This document shows positions 22,084 through 31,866 of a stretch of DNA of 64,000 bases, piece by piece. Positions within the stretch are counted from its first letter, which is position 1. Each line of letters begins with the position of its first letter. Both the position numbers and the translations under genes were made by a program. The stretch is taken from assembly GCA_029582165.1 (NCBI GenBank), contig CM055872.1, positions 49,929,195 to 49,993,194 of the forward strand, read 5' to 3'. Source of the DNA: Portulaca oleracea. Its lineage: Eukaryota; Streptophyta; Magnoliopsida; Caryophyllales; Portulacaceae. The notes beneath the pieces are model-generated. The model was not told the DNA's origin and did no database searches. It saw only the letters and a program-made list of their open reading frames with translations.

Positions 22084-22815
22084 TTGAGTGCTTCTAGTCA
22101 ATCTCTACTAGAAAAACTTAACTATGAAGAACCAAAATCCTACACTGAGGCCTCTCAACATCCAGGTTGGAAAGAAGCCATGGAAAAAGAGTTTGAAGCC
22201 CTCATGACCAATAATACATGGGAAGTTGTTTCATTACCCCCGGGTAAGAAACCTATAGGTTGTAAATGGGTCTATAAGGTCAAGCATAAAGCTGATGGGA
22301 CTATAGAGAGGCTTAAAGCTAGGTTAGTTGTTCAAGGTTTTACTCAGAAAGAGGGAGTGGATTTCACATAGACTTTTTCTCCTGTTGTCAAGATGATAAC
22401 CATTAGAACTCTTATGGCTGTGGCAGTAAAACGAGGTTGGAACATACACCAATTAGATGTTAATAATGCCTTTTTACATGGTGACCTTCATGAAGAAATT
22501 TATATGAAGGTCCCTCCAGGCTTGCATACTGATATTATCAATCCTATTTGCAAACTAAATAAATCTCTTTATGGTTTGAAGCAAGCATCTAGGCAATGTA
22601 TGCTAAACTGGCTGAGACTCTTTATGAAAGAAATTATAAACATTCTGAAAATGATTACTCACTTTTTTTGGAAGAAAAGAGGTTCTTTGGTTGTTTTTCT
22701 TGCAGTGTATGTAGATGACATTCTCATAACTGGAAATGATGAGAATGAGATGAAAAGCATCAAAGACCATTTAAATAAAACCTTCAAGATTAAGGATTTG
22801 GGTGCAGTAAGCTAT
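22084..22815 (+). pseudogene. Copia reverse transcriptase, first part
   Basis: WKEAMEKEFEALMTNNTWEV, CKWVYKVKHKADG and RLKARLVVQGFTQKEGVDF are followed by an in-frame TAG where copia RT normally has a Tyr or Glu codon. Then come [14 protein letters not shown] and [14 protein letters not shown]. The YVDD catalytic motif is intact ([11 protein letters not shown], about 22710). A frame shift lies near 22600. Interrupted at 22816 by a solo LTR. Confidence 0.9.
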
Positions 22816-23324
22816 TGTAACGCCCCGAAAATTCAATTATAGAAAAGTCAATGTCAAACTAACGTTAACAGACAAAATTAGCGGAAGACTCAAAACTCTT
22901 ATTGGGCATCACTGCCGTATCCCCGAAGGAACACAAGGCGAGAAGGAAACTACAACTGTCTGATAACGGTAAACCAAACTAACAAACTCAAATTTGAAAA
23001 AAAAACAAACTTAGCAACCCTAACTTCAAGTCTTTCCGAGTTGGAACATAACACGACTAATAAAAACTAAACATGCCAAGCCTCACTGCTAATTCCCGTT
23101 CCCAGCATATTGATCATCACCTGAAAACAAAACATTTCAAAAATGAGGGGGAAATCTCAATAATGTCTACCCCTAACGTTAAAAACAAGTTAAATTCATT
23201 TCAATTCATTTGAGGGAGAGGGAACAAGTCAAACCATTTCACAAACATTTAATCCCTTAACTGTTTTCCTCAACCCAACCAATTCATATTTTATTATGCG
23301 CGCGGGATATCAAATCCCATAAAG

Positions 23325-23460
23325 TAACATCGCCTACCAAAGGCATCAAAACATTCTCCTACCAAAGGCATCAAAGATAATCGCCTACCAAAGGCATAAA
23401 TATAGTAATCGCCTACCAAAGGCATTAACAATCGCCTACCAAAGGCATCAATATAATAAA
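23325..23460. repeat. Short tandem block TCGCCTACCAAAGGCATCAA
   Basis: Five degenerate copies of a unit containing CTACCAAAGGCAT, with variable spacers of 10-20 nt. It lies in the transcribed side of the solo LTR. The irregular spacers and degenerate units exclude a CRISPR array. Confidence 0.8.
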
Positions 23461-24985
23461 CCCGCTTAATGTTTCACTTTGAATTATTAGTATCTTATGC
23501 AAAACTCAGCTCACATCTCTCAAGTCATACCCAACCCAAGTTATCAAAACCAATAAGAAAACCACTAATTAAAGACCATCTCGATTTCTCAATTCAATAA
23601 ATCAAAGTACAACAATTACAAACAATTATCCAAAACAGATGGTCACATTTCGACATAAAGTCCCCTTTCGGAATGCAATTCTCAAAACAGATTAGAAAAC
23701 ATTAAAACACATTTAAAGAGCATCCCAATGGATATTAGAGCATAGACATTACCTGGTTAACTTCACTTCACAGCAAAAATGAACACACTTGAGCTCACTA
23801 ACGACGCGAGTTAGCTCGGGCCTAAAATAGAAATAATTATTCTAATCAAAACGTGCCCTTCGAAGTTAGTATTAACTACCTTCTACCTAACCCTCCCCTA
23901 GGAACACTACAAGTTCCTATAAATCATGAATTTACACTTTAAATCACCTAACACATTCCAAGTAATCACGTAACAAGATCAAAACATCATTTTCACTCAA
24001 CAACATTTTTATTAATAAATAACATCAATAAGACAGATTACAACATTCACATAAAAAGGGTCATAACTTGGTTTCCCGACATCCTATGGGTCTGGTTTTG
24101 GACTTTTCGAAAACCTTGGGATGTCTACTAAAACTCTTATGTTGAACTCGAGACCCAATACACGCTTTAAGGTCCTCAAAAACAGTCATATTTCCAAACT
24201 GTCCAGATCTGACCTAGGTCTGGTAATCGGGGTGTAACTCGACTTATAAAGTTCTAAAGTCCAATCCGTAAAATTCCTATGAAACCTAACATCTAAGGGA
24301 ACCTCCAGTCCAAAGGGTTTGATCAAAAGACTACTATACTTATCATGGTGACCCGTTCTTTAGACCCTATCAAAACTGTCCCGTACCCGGTTCCCGTATA
24401 ATTGATTATTTCGGTTCTAACTTTCACCATTTGATCTCGGGGTCCTAATTTGGGCCTAAAACAGTGGCTAAGGTCAAGTCCTTCACCCTAACTCAACCAA
24501 GGTCTAAAAGACACTTTAATTAACTCTAAAACCCAAATTAAACACTTAAATTCCCTAACGAAACTTTTTCTTAAAACTCCGAACTAATAATCAAGGTCGC
24601 AATAAACTATTGTCATCCAAAATTCCACAAAACATCATGACACAACAAAAAACTCAAAATCGCCAATTATAACAAAACCTAAACATTTTATGTAAAGAAA
24701 AACTCGATAAAATCCGTAATAACAATGTAGCACATGATAATAAAATTATCACATAATGATCAAACTTTACTAATAAAAAATATAGTTTAAATTTGCAAAA
24801 ACCACAAGAAAGATCTAAAAACACACTTTTAAGAGTTATAACATAATAAATTTACGTAAATCTTTTTTATTTATATTAATATATTGACACAAGATAACCC
24901 GAAACCTTTTTACACAAGACTTAATAATAATAACAGTAGATAAATAACCTAATTTATCTACCAAAATATCGTATTTAAAGCCCAA

Positions 24986-24989
<4 letters not shown>

Positions 24990-25034
<45 letters not shown>
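24990..25034. repeat. (TAA)n microsatellite
   Basis: An uninterrupted AATAAT trinucleotide run inside the solo LTR. Confidence 0.85.
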
Positions 25035-25036
<2 letters not shown>

Positions 25037-25159
25037 TAAAAGAATGCATTACTATACTACTAACGAATGAGGTACGTACACAGTAGCAAAACGATAATAA
25101 CCATGCATGAATACTACCACCGTCACTACGTAGCTAAGACCAAGGCTAGAGTTTATACC

Positions 25160-25720
25160 CAAAACAAGAGAAGGAGGGGGTTGGGGGCGACTGGCTGGCA
25201 GCGATGGCGACTCCTGGATGGCGGTGATAGAAGGAGGCGACGGACGCACGAGCAGCAGCAACACGCAACAACAATAGCAACAACAGACAATAACAGCAGC
25301 CCGACAACCCAACTTCGAATGCTCCCACAACTGCGTCGGTGGCTCCGGCGACCCCACTAGTGGGCGGCGATTGTTGGAGGGACTGCAAGCGGTCCTCTAG
25401 TGGTGTTGGTGGTTGTCGACGATGTCTGGACAGGGGTTGGGAGGTGGCCGAACAGGGGCAGCAACACAACAAGATAATAGTGGCAACCCTACTTCGGGAG
25501 CCTTCCGTCGTTGCTCCAATGGCCGGTGGTTGCGGAGGACGGCTAGAGGTTGTTGACGGCGGTGCAATCTAGCGACCGATGGTGGTTGGGTGGCTTGGGA
25601 GCTGGTGGTTGTCGGTGGGGGAGAGGGAGAAGAGAGGATGGTGGAGGGGTTTGAGAGATAGGGGAGACGGGGGGTTGGGTCGGGTTTGCATCAACGCGGC
25701 TGAAGAAAGAAAGGAAGCGG
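25160..25720 (-). other. GC-rich tract in the solo LTR (possible leader or captured sequence)
   Basis: Composition jumps to GGC/GGT-rich DNA between AT-rich flanks, directly downstream of the minus-strand TATA box. Open frames exist on both strands, but their translations are low-complexity (runs of L, C, R, P, Q) with no recognisable domain. It may be an LTR-encoded 5' leader or an old capture; neither is proven. Confidence 0.4.
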
Positions 25721-26142
25721 TGGTGGTTTTATTAATCAAAAACTAGGGTTAGTTAAGAGGGGTATTTATACCCATAATTAATTACAAGAAAAAAAATCAG
25801 AAAATTAGAAAATTAATACAGTTGAAAGTAATTAATTATTTATAATACTAGATTTTCCAAAATCTCTAAAATACCATATAATTAACTAAAAGCATATCCA
25901 CATGAATAATAATAGTAATAGCACTTAAGGTCATACATATTAAATTACTAAAATACCCACACTCCCAAGCACATTCCCATAACATATAAAATTACTATTT
26001 TACCCTTGTTAGTCCCTCAACGATCCTACGAGCTCAAGTGTTAGCAGAATTAGTCGCCAATAGTTTCTCAAAAATTAACGGAGTCAACTTAAATTACTAA
26101 TGTCATATCGGTCAACAGCTTTGAATTTTTCGGGGTTTTACA

Positions 26143-26983
26143 GCTATTTTCTAAGAATAGAATTCCTAAGATGTTCACAGGGACTTCTGTTGACTCAGCA
26201 AAAGTTTACCAGAAGCCTCATTGCTGATTTTGGGTGCACTGATGCAAAGACAGTGGTGACTCCCTTAGATCTCAATACAGAGCTATCTTCTACATCAGAG
26301 GAGTTGTTTGAAAACCCAACCTTATACAGGCAGTTGGTTGGAAAATTGAATTTTTTAACTCATACTAGACCTGATATTTGTTTTGCTGTGCAGCGTCTAA
26401 GTCAATTCATGCAGACCCCTAGGATTCCACACTTTCAGGTTGCCCTACATGTTGTCAAGTATCTAAAGGAGAGTCCCTCTCTTGGTATTATATTGCATAA
26501 TGATCCTGCTACTGATTTACTAGCATACTATGACTCAAACTGGGCTTCTTGTCTTCATTCTCGTAGATCTGTGAGTGGGTTTGTAGTGTTTCTGGGCAAG
26601 ACTTTGATTTCTTGGAAATCCAAGAAGCAACAGTATGTGAGCTTATCTTGGTGGTAGTCTGAATATCGAGAAGATTGGTGGCAGAATTAGCCTGGTTGAG
26701 CATAATTCTACATGAGCTGAATGTAACAGAGATAATTCCAATACTAGTGAAATGTGACAGCCAAGCAGCGATATATATAGCTAAAAATCCAGTATATCAT
26801 GATCGTACGAGACACATTGAGCTGGATTGTCATTATGTGCGATCAAAACTATTGGAGGGACTGATCTCCTTCAGCTATGTTCCCACAAAGAGGCCGCTAG
26901 CAGATTTGCTGACTAAACCCCTTATAGGGATACAACATTCATCCATCTTGAGCAAACTGGGAGTCTTAGAGCCTCCAATTTGA
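26143..26983 (+). pseudogene. Copia RT end and RNase H
   Basis: Continues after the solo LTR with LTQQKFTRSLIADFGCTDAK, LYRQLVGKLNFLTHTRPDIC and SQFMQTPRIPHFQVALHVVK. The RNase H motif follows: YYDSNWASCLHSRRSVSGFV, SWKSKKQQYVSLS. After a stop at 26656 the frame resumes with AELAWLSIILHEL, VKCDSQAAIYIAKNPVYHDR and TRHIELDCHYVRSKL, the standard copia C-terminus, ending at a TGA at 26981. Confidence 0.9.
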
Positions 26984-26990
26984 GGGGGGT
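26981..26990 (+). promoter_or_regulatory. Copia polypurine tract
   Basis: TGAGGGGGGT directly precedes the LTR start TGTTAGAATATTTATG, the plus-strand priming site for reverse transcription. Confidence 0.85.
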
Positions 26991-27265
26991 TGTTAGAATA
27001 TTTATGTTAAGTTTTGGTTTTTGTTATTTTGGGCCAGCTTATTTTTGGCCTTTAGGTTGTTGGGCCAGTTTTTCTTTTTCTTTTGTTTTTGTTTTTCTTG
27101 TGTAGCTTGCTGTGTATTTATACGCTGCCTCCTTTGGGTTTTATTCATTCAATTCAGCACTCATTTTCAAATTGAGTCTCATTTCCCTCTCTTTCTCTCT
27201 GCTTCTCTTCTTTCTTCTTCTCTGATTCTTGAGCTTCTGTCCTCCATTATTGACAGAAGTTTTCA

Positions 27266-27275
<10 letters not shown>
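26991..27275 (+). repeat. Copia 3' LTR
   Basis: Starts TGTTAGAATATT after the polypurine tract. It contains a TATA-like TGTATTTATACGC near 27112 and a pyrimidine-rich stretch, and ends about TTTTCAATACA, where a CA microsatellite begins. No matching 5' LTR exists, so its age cannot be estimated here. Confidence 0.75.

Positions 27276-27314
<39 letters not shown>
27266..27314. repeat. (CA)n then (TA)n microsatellite
   Basis: About 17 CA units followed by TATATATATA, directly next to the first Mutator-type MITE. The same TA context recurs at the other insertion sites. Confidence 0.85.
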
Positions 27315-27315
<1 letters not shown>

Positions 27316-27836
27316 GATAATTGGATTCTAATAATCCCTACTTTTACTAATTGGACAATGGTGGACCGTACTTTCACTTTGTATTCTAGTGGTCCAAAAT
27401 AAAATAAAATTGGATTGTAGTGGGATATTTTCAAGGGAATCATAGATTTTGTGTTGCATTTGATTCAAAACTTAGTATAACACTTTACAATGATTTTTAA
27501 TGAATTTACAGTGTTTCTCCCAAATTTTTTTCTTTTTTTTACTATTTTTTATGATTTTTTCACTTTTATTATTTTTAAAAAATCATAATAATTATTCGGA
27601 GTCTCAAAAAAATAATTTAAAATATGTTTTAGAAACTACAATTCATTAACTTTCTAGGGGCAGGAACGAAAAAAACAAAAACAATATAGTGTAGGAATTA
27701 AAAAATAAGAAGAATGTGAAGGTGGATTTGGTACCACTACAATCCAATTTTTTTTTTGGACCACCAGAATACAAAGTGAAAGTACGGTCCACCATTGTCC
27801 AATTGGTCAAAGTAGGGATTATTAGAATCCAATTAT

Positions 27837-27838
<2 letters not shown>
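27315..27838. mobile_element. Mutator-type MITE, family M, copy 1
   Basis: 524 bp with long TIRs (about 100 bp) starting GGATAATTGGATTCTAATAA and ending with the inverse. The second conserved block reads TGGTGGTCC..AATTGGATTGTAGTGG. It is inserted in a TA tract, so its own target duplication cannot be read; family assignment uses copy 2, which shows 9 bp. Confidence 0.8.

Positions 27839-27880
<42 letters not shown>
27839..27880. repeat. (TA)n between M copy 1 and a foldback element
   Basis: A pure TA run of about 21 units separating two TIR elements. Confidence 0.9.
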
Positions 27881-27883
<3 letters not shown>

Positions 27884-28013
27884 AACGGATCACATGAACA
27901 TGGAACTTTGGTGAGCATGTGAGCATGGGTGGACATCAAGTATTGTTTCAAGGGACATCAAGTTTGCATGTTCACATGCTCACTAAAGTTCCACGCTCAT
28001 GTGATCTGTTCCC
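27881..28013. mobile_element. GATGTCC-family miniature foldback element
   Basis: 133 bp. The arms GGGAACGGATCACATGAACA and GTGAGCATGTGAGCATG are matched by their inverses at the right end. The centre has two units of GGACATCAAG. Flanked by TA runs. The ends are the same type as the large elements at 34236 and 39717. Confidence 0.85.
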
Positions 28014-28249
28014 ATATATATATTTCTCAATATACAAGTGTTGGGGAGATCCAAGGCGGGAGAAGGCGGGTGATCTAAAATTGCAATCATTAGATTCGTA
28101 ATGAAAAATATTATTATACAAGTGTTCGGGAGATCCAAGGCGAGAGCCCACTTCAACCAAGGTCCATAGTACACAAGTTAAGTGAGGTTCCATCCTAAAA
28201 CCAATTAGTGTTAAGAGGAGTAGTCGCTTGCATTATATATCATGCATGT

Positions 28250-28514
28250 CGTTAATTTTCTTTACTTTTTCTGATGTAGGACATTTTACTCATGGATGAA
28301 TCCCAACAATCTCCCCCTACACACATGAGTCTCTCAACCTTGAACAAAAGAAACTTTTTGCCAAGGTTTCAAGTCACAATCAAGAGTCCTTCATAGCCGC
28401 ACCTCACTCTACAGAGTCGCATCCTACTCCACCTGAGTCCATTTGACTTATATACCATGTGTTTTCCTTTGCTTTTCCGATGTGGACATCTTACTCATGG
28501 GAGAATCCCAACAA
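28250..28514 (-). repeat. Possible small LTR/TRIM-like direct repeat
   Basis: Two similar blocks ending ATCCCAACA (28306 and 28513) read, on the minus strand, TGTTGGGATTC..CCATGAGTAA. The first is preceded by a purine-rich GTAGGGGGAGAT. That resembles polypurine tract plus LTR start repeated twice. Full LTR limits and a primer site were not found. The same structure is in P3 near 55195-55442. Confidence 0.35.
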
Positions 28515-28704
28515 AAAGTATAATGTTGCAATTGTTAATAACATATTATATAAGAAATTATCAATCAAAGAGTGACATTGGAGACCGTTAAAGCCAAGAT
28601 TATAACAATTAATATAGAACGGAGAGAGTATTAATCACATTATTTAAATAGTGTAAATCGAGTAAGTAAAAATAAATGAAGTGGATGAGGTAAGTAAAAC
28701 CTTT

Positions 28705-29727
28705 GTTTCACTCAAGGTTGTCAGTTAGAATCGGGATTCTAGTTAGGATCGATGAGTGTAGTTAGGATCGAAATCGTAGAATCGGATCAAAGATCATAAG
28801 ATTCTAATACAATATGAAATTATCAAAAAACGTTCTATAATAGTTAAAATCTTAATAACTGTTCACTAGTAATGAAGTAATACATTAAATTTTGGGAAAT
28901 TGGATTCTAATAATCTCTACTTTTGCAAATTGGATGATGGTGGTCCCTACTTTCACTTTGTACTCTGGTGGTCCAAAAAAAAAAATAAATTGGATTGTAG
29001 TGGTACCAAATCCACCTTCACATTCTTCTTATTTTTTTCATTCCTACCCTATATTGTTTTTGTTTTTTCGTTCCTGCCTCTAGAAATTTAATGAATTGTA
29101 GTTTCTAAACCATTTTTTAAATTATTTTTTTGAGACTCCGAGTAATTATTATGATTTTTTAAAAATAATAAAAGTGAAAAAATCGAAAAAATAGTAAAAA
29201 TATGAAAAAAATTGGGAGAAACGTTGTAAATTCATTAAAAATCATGGTAAAGTGTTATACTAAGTTTTGAATCAAATGCAACACAAAATCTATGATATTA
29301 GGGTATACTCTCAAAAATGTCCCACTACAATCCAATTTTACTTTTTTTTGGACCACCGGAATACAAAGTGAAAGTAGGGACCGCCATCATCCAATTTGCA
29401 AAGCATGAGATTATTAGAATCCAATTTTCCATAAATTTTATATTCAGTGGATAACATTAATACAAAATTTAATTGTTATGACAAAATTTTGAAGATGATA
29501 ATGTGCGCAAACAATATTAAACTCATGTAAGATCGAGGATCGAATCCTAGGATCGTAGAATCGTATTGCGATTCGAACACAAAATTTTTAGGTTAAACCA
29601 GGATCGCAAGATTCTAACTCTAACTACTTCAAGATCATAATTAGAGTTGGATCGATGGACAGTTTTTGAATCGTAAACTCGTAGGATCGTTGATTTGGAT
29701 CGGGATTTTGATAACTATGGTTTCACT
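28705..29727. mobile_element. hAT-type MITE, family H, in P1 (carries an M element)
   Basis: Element 28713-29719 with ends CAAGGTTGTCAG and GATAACTATG, flanked by GTTTCACT on both sides (28705-28712 and 29720-29727). The 8-bp duplication and a CAAGG start fit the hAT superfamily. The interior is full of AGGATCG and GAATCG units. It is enlarged to about 1 kb by M copy 2; the P3 counterpart without it is 462 bp. Confidence 0.8.
28885..29439. mobile_element. Mutator-type MITE, family M, copy 2, with readable 9-bp TSD
   Basis: Element 28894-29430 (537 bp), GGGAAATTGGATTCTAATAA to its inverse. The flanks TTAAATTTT (28885-28893) and ATAAATTTT (29431-29439) agree at 8 of 9 positions. The paralogous empty site in P3 (about 55931-55955, ACATTAAATTGTATATTCAG) confirms the insertion point. 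Confidence 0.85.
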
Positions 29728-29998
29728 ACTACCTTCGTCCCATAATAAACGTTGCTTTAACTAATTTTTTTTGTCTAATAATACTTGTCATTTTACAATT
29801 TCAATGCAACTTTTTTCAACTACCTACATTTTTTATTCATTTTTTTTACACAAAAATAGAAAAAGTAGGCGAGAGAAGCATATACAAATAGTTTAATACT
29901 AATATTTCACAACTTTCCATAAATAACAATAACTAACACATTTTATTGGTTTTCTAAATTTTTGTCGAATGGACAAGTAATATGGGACGGAGGTAGTA
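29727..29998. mobile_element. Stowaway-type MITE in P1
   Basis: Element 29729-29996 (268 bp). The ends CTACCTTCGTCCCATAATAA and TATGGGACGGAGGTAG are inverted repeats close to the Stowaway consensus, with TA on each side. It abuts the right duplication of the hAT-type MITE. The same insertion is in P3. Confidence 0.85.
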
Positions 29999-30579
29999 TT
30001 TTCTAACAACATCAATTTTGTATAATGAATCAGTATATGAATTAAGATATTAATGGTCGAAGTTTTTAACAAAATTTTCAGAGTGACACATAAACAAAAA
30101 GGAAGGAGTATATCTAAATTTTGGGTAGAATTGAAGAAAATGGAATTGGGAATAATAATTGCAGTGAAAATAATAAAAGTAAGAGGTAAACTTGTATTGA
30201 TAACAATAAAAATAAAAGTTAATTTATACTAAATCTTACTAGTAAAATAATAAATTTTATTAAAATAAAAATTAATTAAAATAACATATATATGGAGTAG
30301 TGTTAAGGAGCGCAAGGAATAGATAGCAAATGAAATTATTGTTGAAGTTGAAACTCATGGCGTCCACTTCGAAGTCTTCAATCAAATCTCCATAAATTTA
30401 GAAAGGATTGAGGCACACAAAGCAAAAGGGCCTATCCCACCAAATGGCCAAAAATAGAGAAAAAAAAAAAAGAAAAAGCATTTTGTATAAATATAGAACT
30501 TGTATGCCAAAGTCCAAAAATCTTCAACAGAGAAGATGCTCAAATTATTGGAATTCACTGGAAAAGGAAGGACAATTTT

Positions 30580-30580
30580 A

Positions 30581-30614
<34 letters not shown>
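30580..30614. repeat. (TA)n tract, empty paralogue of the insertion hotspot
   Basis: Lies between GGACAATTTTAAATAA and ATTTCTAAATCCTTT. The same tract in P2 holds about 13.8 kb of insertions; in P3 it is also empty. Confidence 0.85.
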
Positions 30615-30617
<3 letters not shown>

Positions 30618-31056
30618 CTAAATCCTTTAATATAAATTTTAGCTTTAATTTTGATCTTGAGTTTACAAAGGGATGAATCAAATTGGAGAGAAGATGTATG
30701 TCAATTCAAGTCTTTCTAGGTCACATTCATAATGTTATGTGGCACTCTTTCGAAAGAGATGAGGGCTTTAGAATTTGGTCGATAATGTCGGCTGGGTTTT
30801 AGCTTCTGTGAATTGGATTTGTTAAAGGACATTTTGCTTCTCCATATGAATTATTCATCCCCCCCCCCCCCCAAGAAAAAAAATTGTTTGTGCAGCAGTG
30901 GGAACATCTTATACATATTCAGTTTGATATTGGTAGATTGAATTTGATATTCTTATACGGGTAATGTTCCATGATTTGTTTGTGGTTAATAATCTAAGAG
31001 TAAATAAAGTAGGGTTGTGAGTAGCACAATGAAAAAAAATGGGTCTTGGAACAATT

Positions 31057-31134
31057 ATGAAGAAGAAGAAGAAGAAGAAGAAGAAGAAGAAGAAGAAGAA
31101 GAAGAAGAAGAAGAAGAAAGAAAGAAAGAAGGAA
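31057..31134. repeat. (GAA)n tract in P1
   Basis: About 20 GAA units then GAAA/GGAA units. The tract is short in P2 (about 47848-47873) and long in P3 (about 57382-57442). Confidence 0.85.
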
Positions 31135-31356
31135 ACAAAACATTTTATTTTGTTATTTGGTTGATTTACGGGAGAAAGAATCACTAATATTGTAGTTTAT
31201 GCGCAAAAAGGGCACAAATGATGTCATAATACTAATTTTCAAATTCGAATATAGGAAGGTCTCTAAATTAATTATTAGTCACTAGCTCACATATACATTA
31301 AAAGTTACCATAAACGTATACGTCCTACGATAATATATGTTGAGATGGTTTTATAT

Positions 31357-31866
31357 CAGAGTGACACATAAACAAAATGGAGGGAGTATATCTAAATTTT
31401 AGGTAGATATCAAGAAAATGGCTTTGGGAATAATAATTGCAGTGAAAATAATAAAAGTAAGAGGTAAACTTGTATTGATAACAATAAAAATAAAAGTTAA
31501 CTTATATTAAATCTTACTAGTAAAATAATAAATTTTATTAAAATAAAAATTAATTAAAATAACATATATATGGAGTAGTGTTAAGGAGCGCAAGGAATAG
31601 ATAGCAAATGAAATTATTGTTGAAGTTGAAACTCATGGCGGCCACTTCGAAGCCTTCAATCAAATCTCCGTAAACTTAGAAAGGAGTGAGGCACGCTAAG
31701 CAAAAGGGCCTATCCCACCAAATGGACAAAAATAGAGAAAAAAAAGAAAAAGCATTTTGTATAAATATAGAACCTGTATGCCAATGTCCAAAAATCTTCA
31801 AGAGAGAAGATGCTCAAATTATTGGAGTTCACCGGAGAAGGAATGACAATTATATATATATATATA
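31357..31866. repeat. Segment P2, left part
   Basis: Starts CAGAGTGACACATAAAC, matching P1 from about 30079 and P3 from about 56586. It runs to the TA tract at 31852-31866, where the nested elements begin, and P2 resumes at about 45714. Confidence 0.8.

Larger units (their letters stand above)
22811..26147 (-). mobile_element. 3.3-kb solo LTR inside copia RT
   Basis: The element 22816-26142 (3327 bp) begins TGTAACGCCCCGAAAATTCA and ends TTTTTCGGGGTTTTACA. It is flanked by GCTAT at 22811-22815 and 26143-26147. Both ends show TG..CA and no internal polyprotein is present, so it is a solo LTR of a long-LTR gypsy type (Tekay/Del-like by length, my inference). A TATA box read on the minus strand (GGGTATAAATACCCC, about 25763) suggests minus orientation. 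It contains a repeat block and a GC-rich tract, listed separately. Confidence 0.8.
19233..27304 (+). mobile_element. Decayed Ty1/copia element, 5' truncated, with nested insertions
   Basis: Plus-strand order is gag, protease, GAG-pre-integrase, integrase, RT, RNase H, polypurine tract, 3' LTR. That order (integrase before RT) defines copia. The 5' LTR, primer site and gag start are missing. Two elements are nested in it: a 9-bp-TSD MITE in integrase (20923-21269) and a 3.3-kb solo LTR in RT (22816-26142). Several stops and frameshifts are present. Coding features are listed separately. Confidence 0.9.
28014..31356. repeat. Segment P1 of the duplicated unit
   Basis: Anonymous sequence colinear with P3 (from 54956) and, in its last part, with P2. 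Landmarks in order are TACAAGTGTT-GGGAGATCC repeats, a nested hAT-type MITE, a Stowaway MITE, a TA tract, and a GAA tract. It ends at TTATAT/CAGAGTGACAC, where P2 starts; P2 and P3 instead continue past that TTATAT with GAGAT. About 155 bp around 30780-30935 (including a C tract) is present only in P1. Confidence 0.75.

Noticed and set aside
23325..23460. CRISPR-like array in the solo LTR
   Set aside because: Five short degenerate units with irregular AT-rich spacers inside an LTR; a simple tandem duplication explains it.
25146..25572. Protein genes in the GC-rich part of the solo LTR
   Set aside because: Frames on both strands are low-complexity runs driven by GC-rich triplets, with no recognisable domain or start context.
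30909..31184. Open frames rich in Phe or Leu across GAA tracts (also near 57242-57517)
   Set aside because: Artefact of (GAA)n read on the minus strand; no domain and variable tract length among paralogues.
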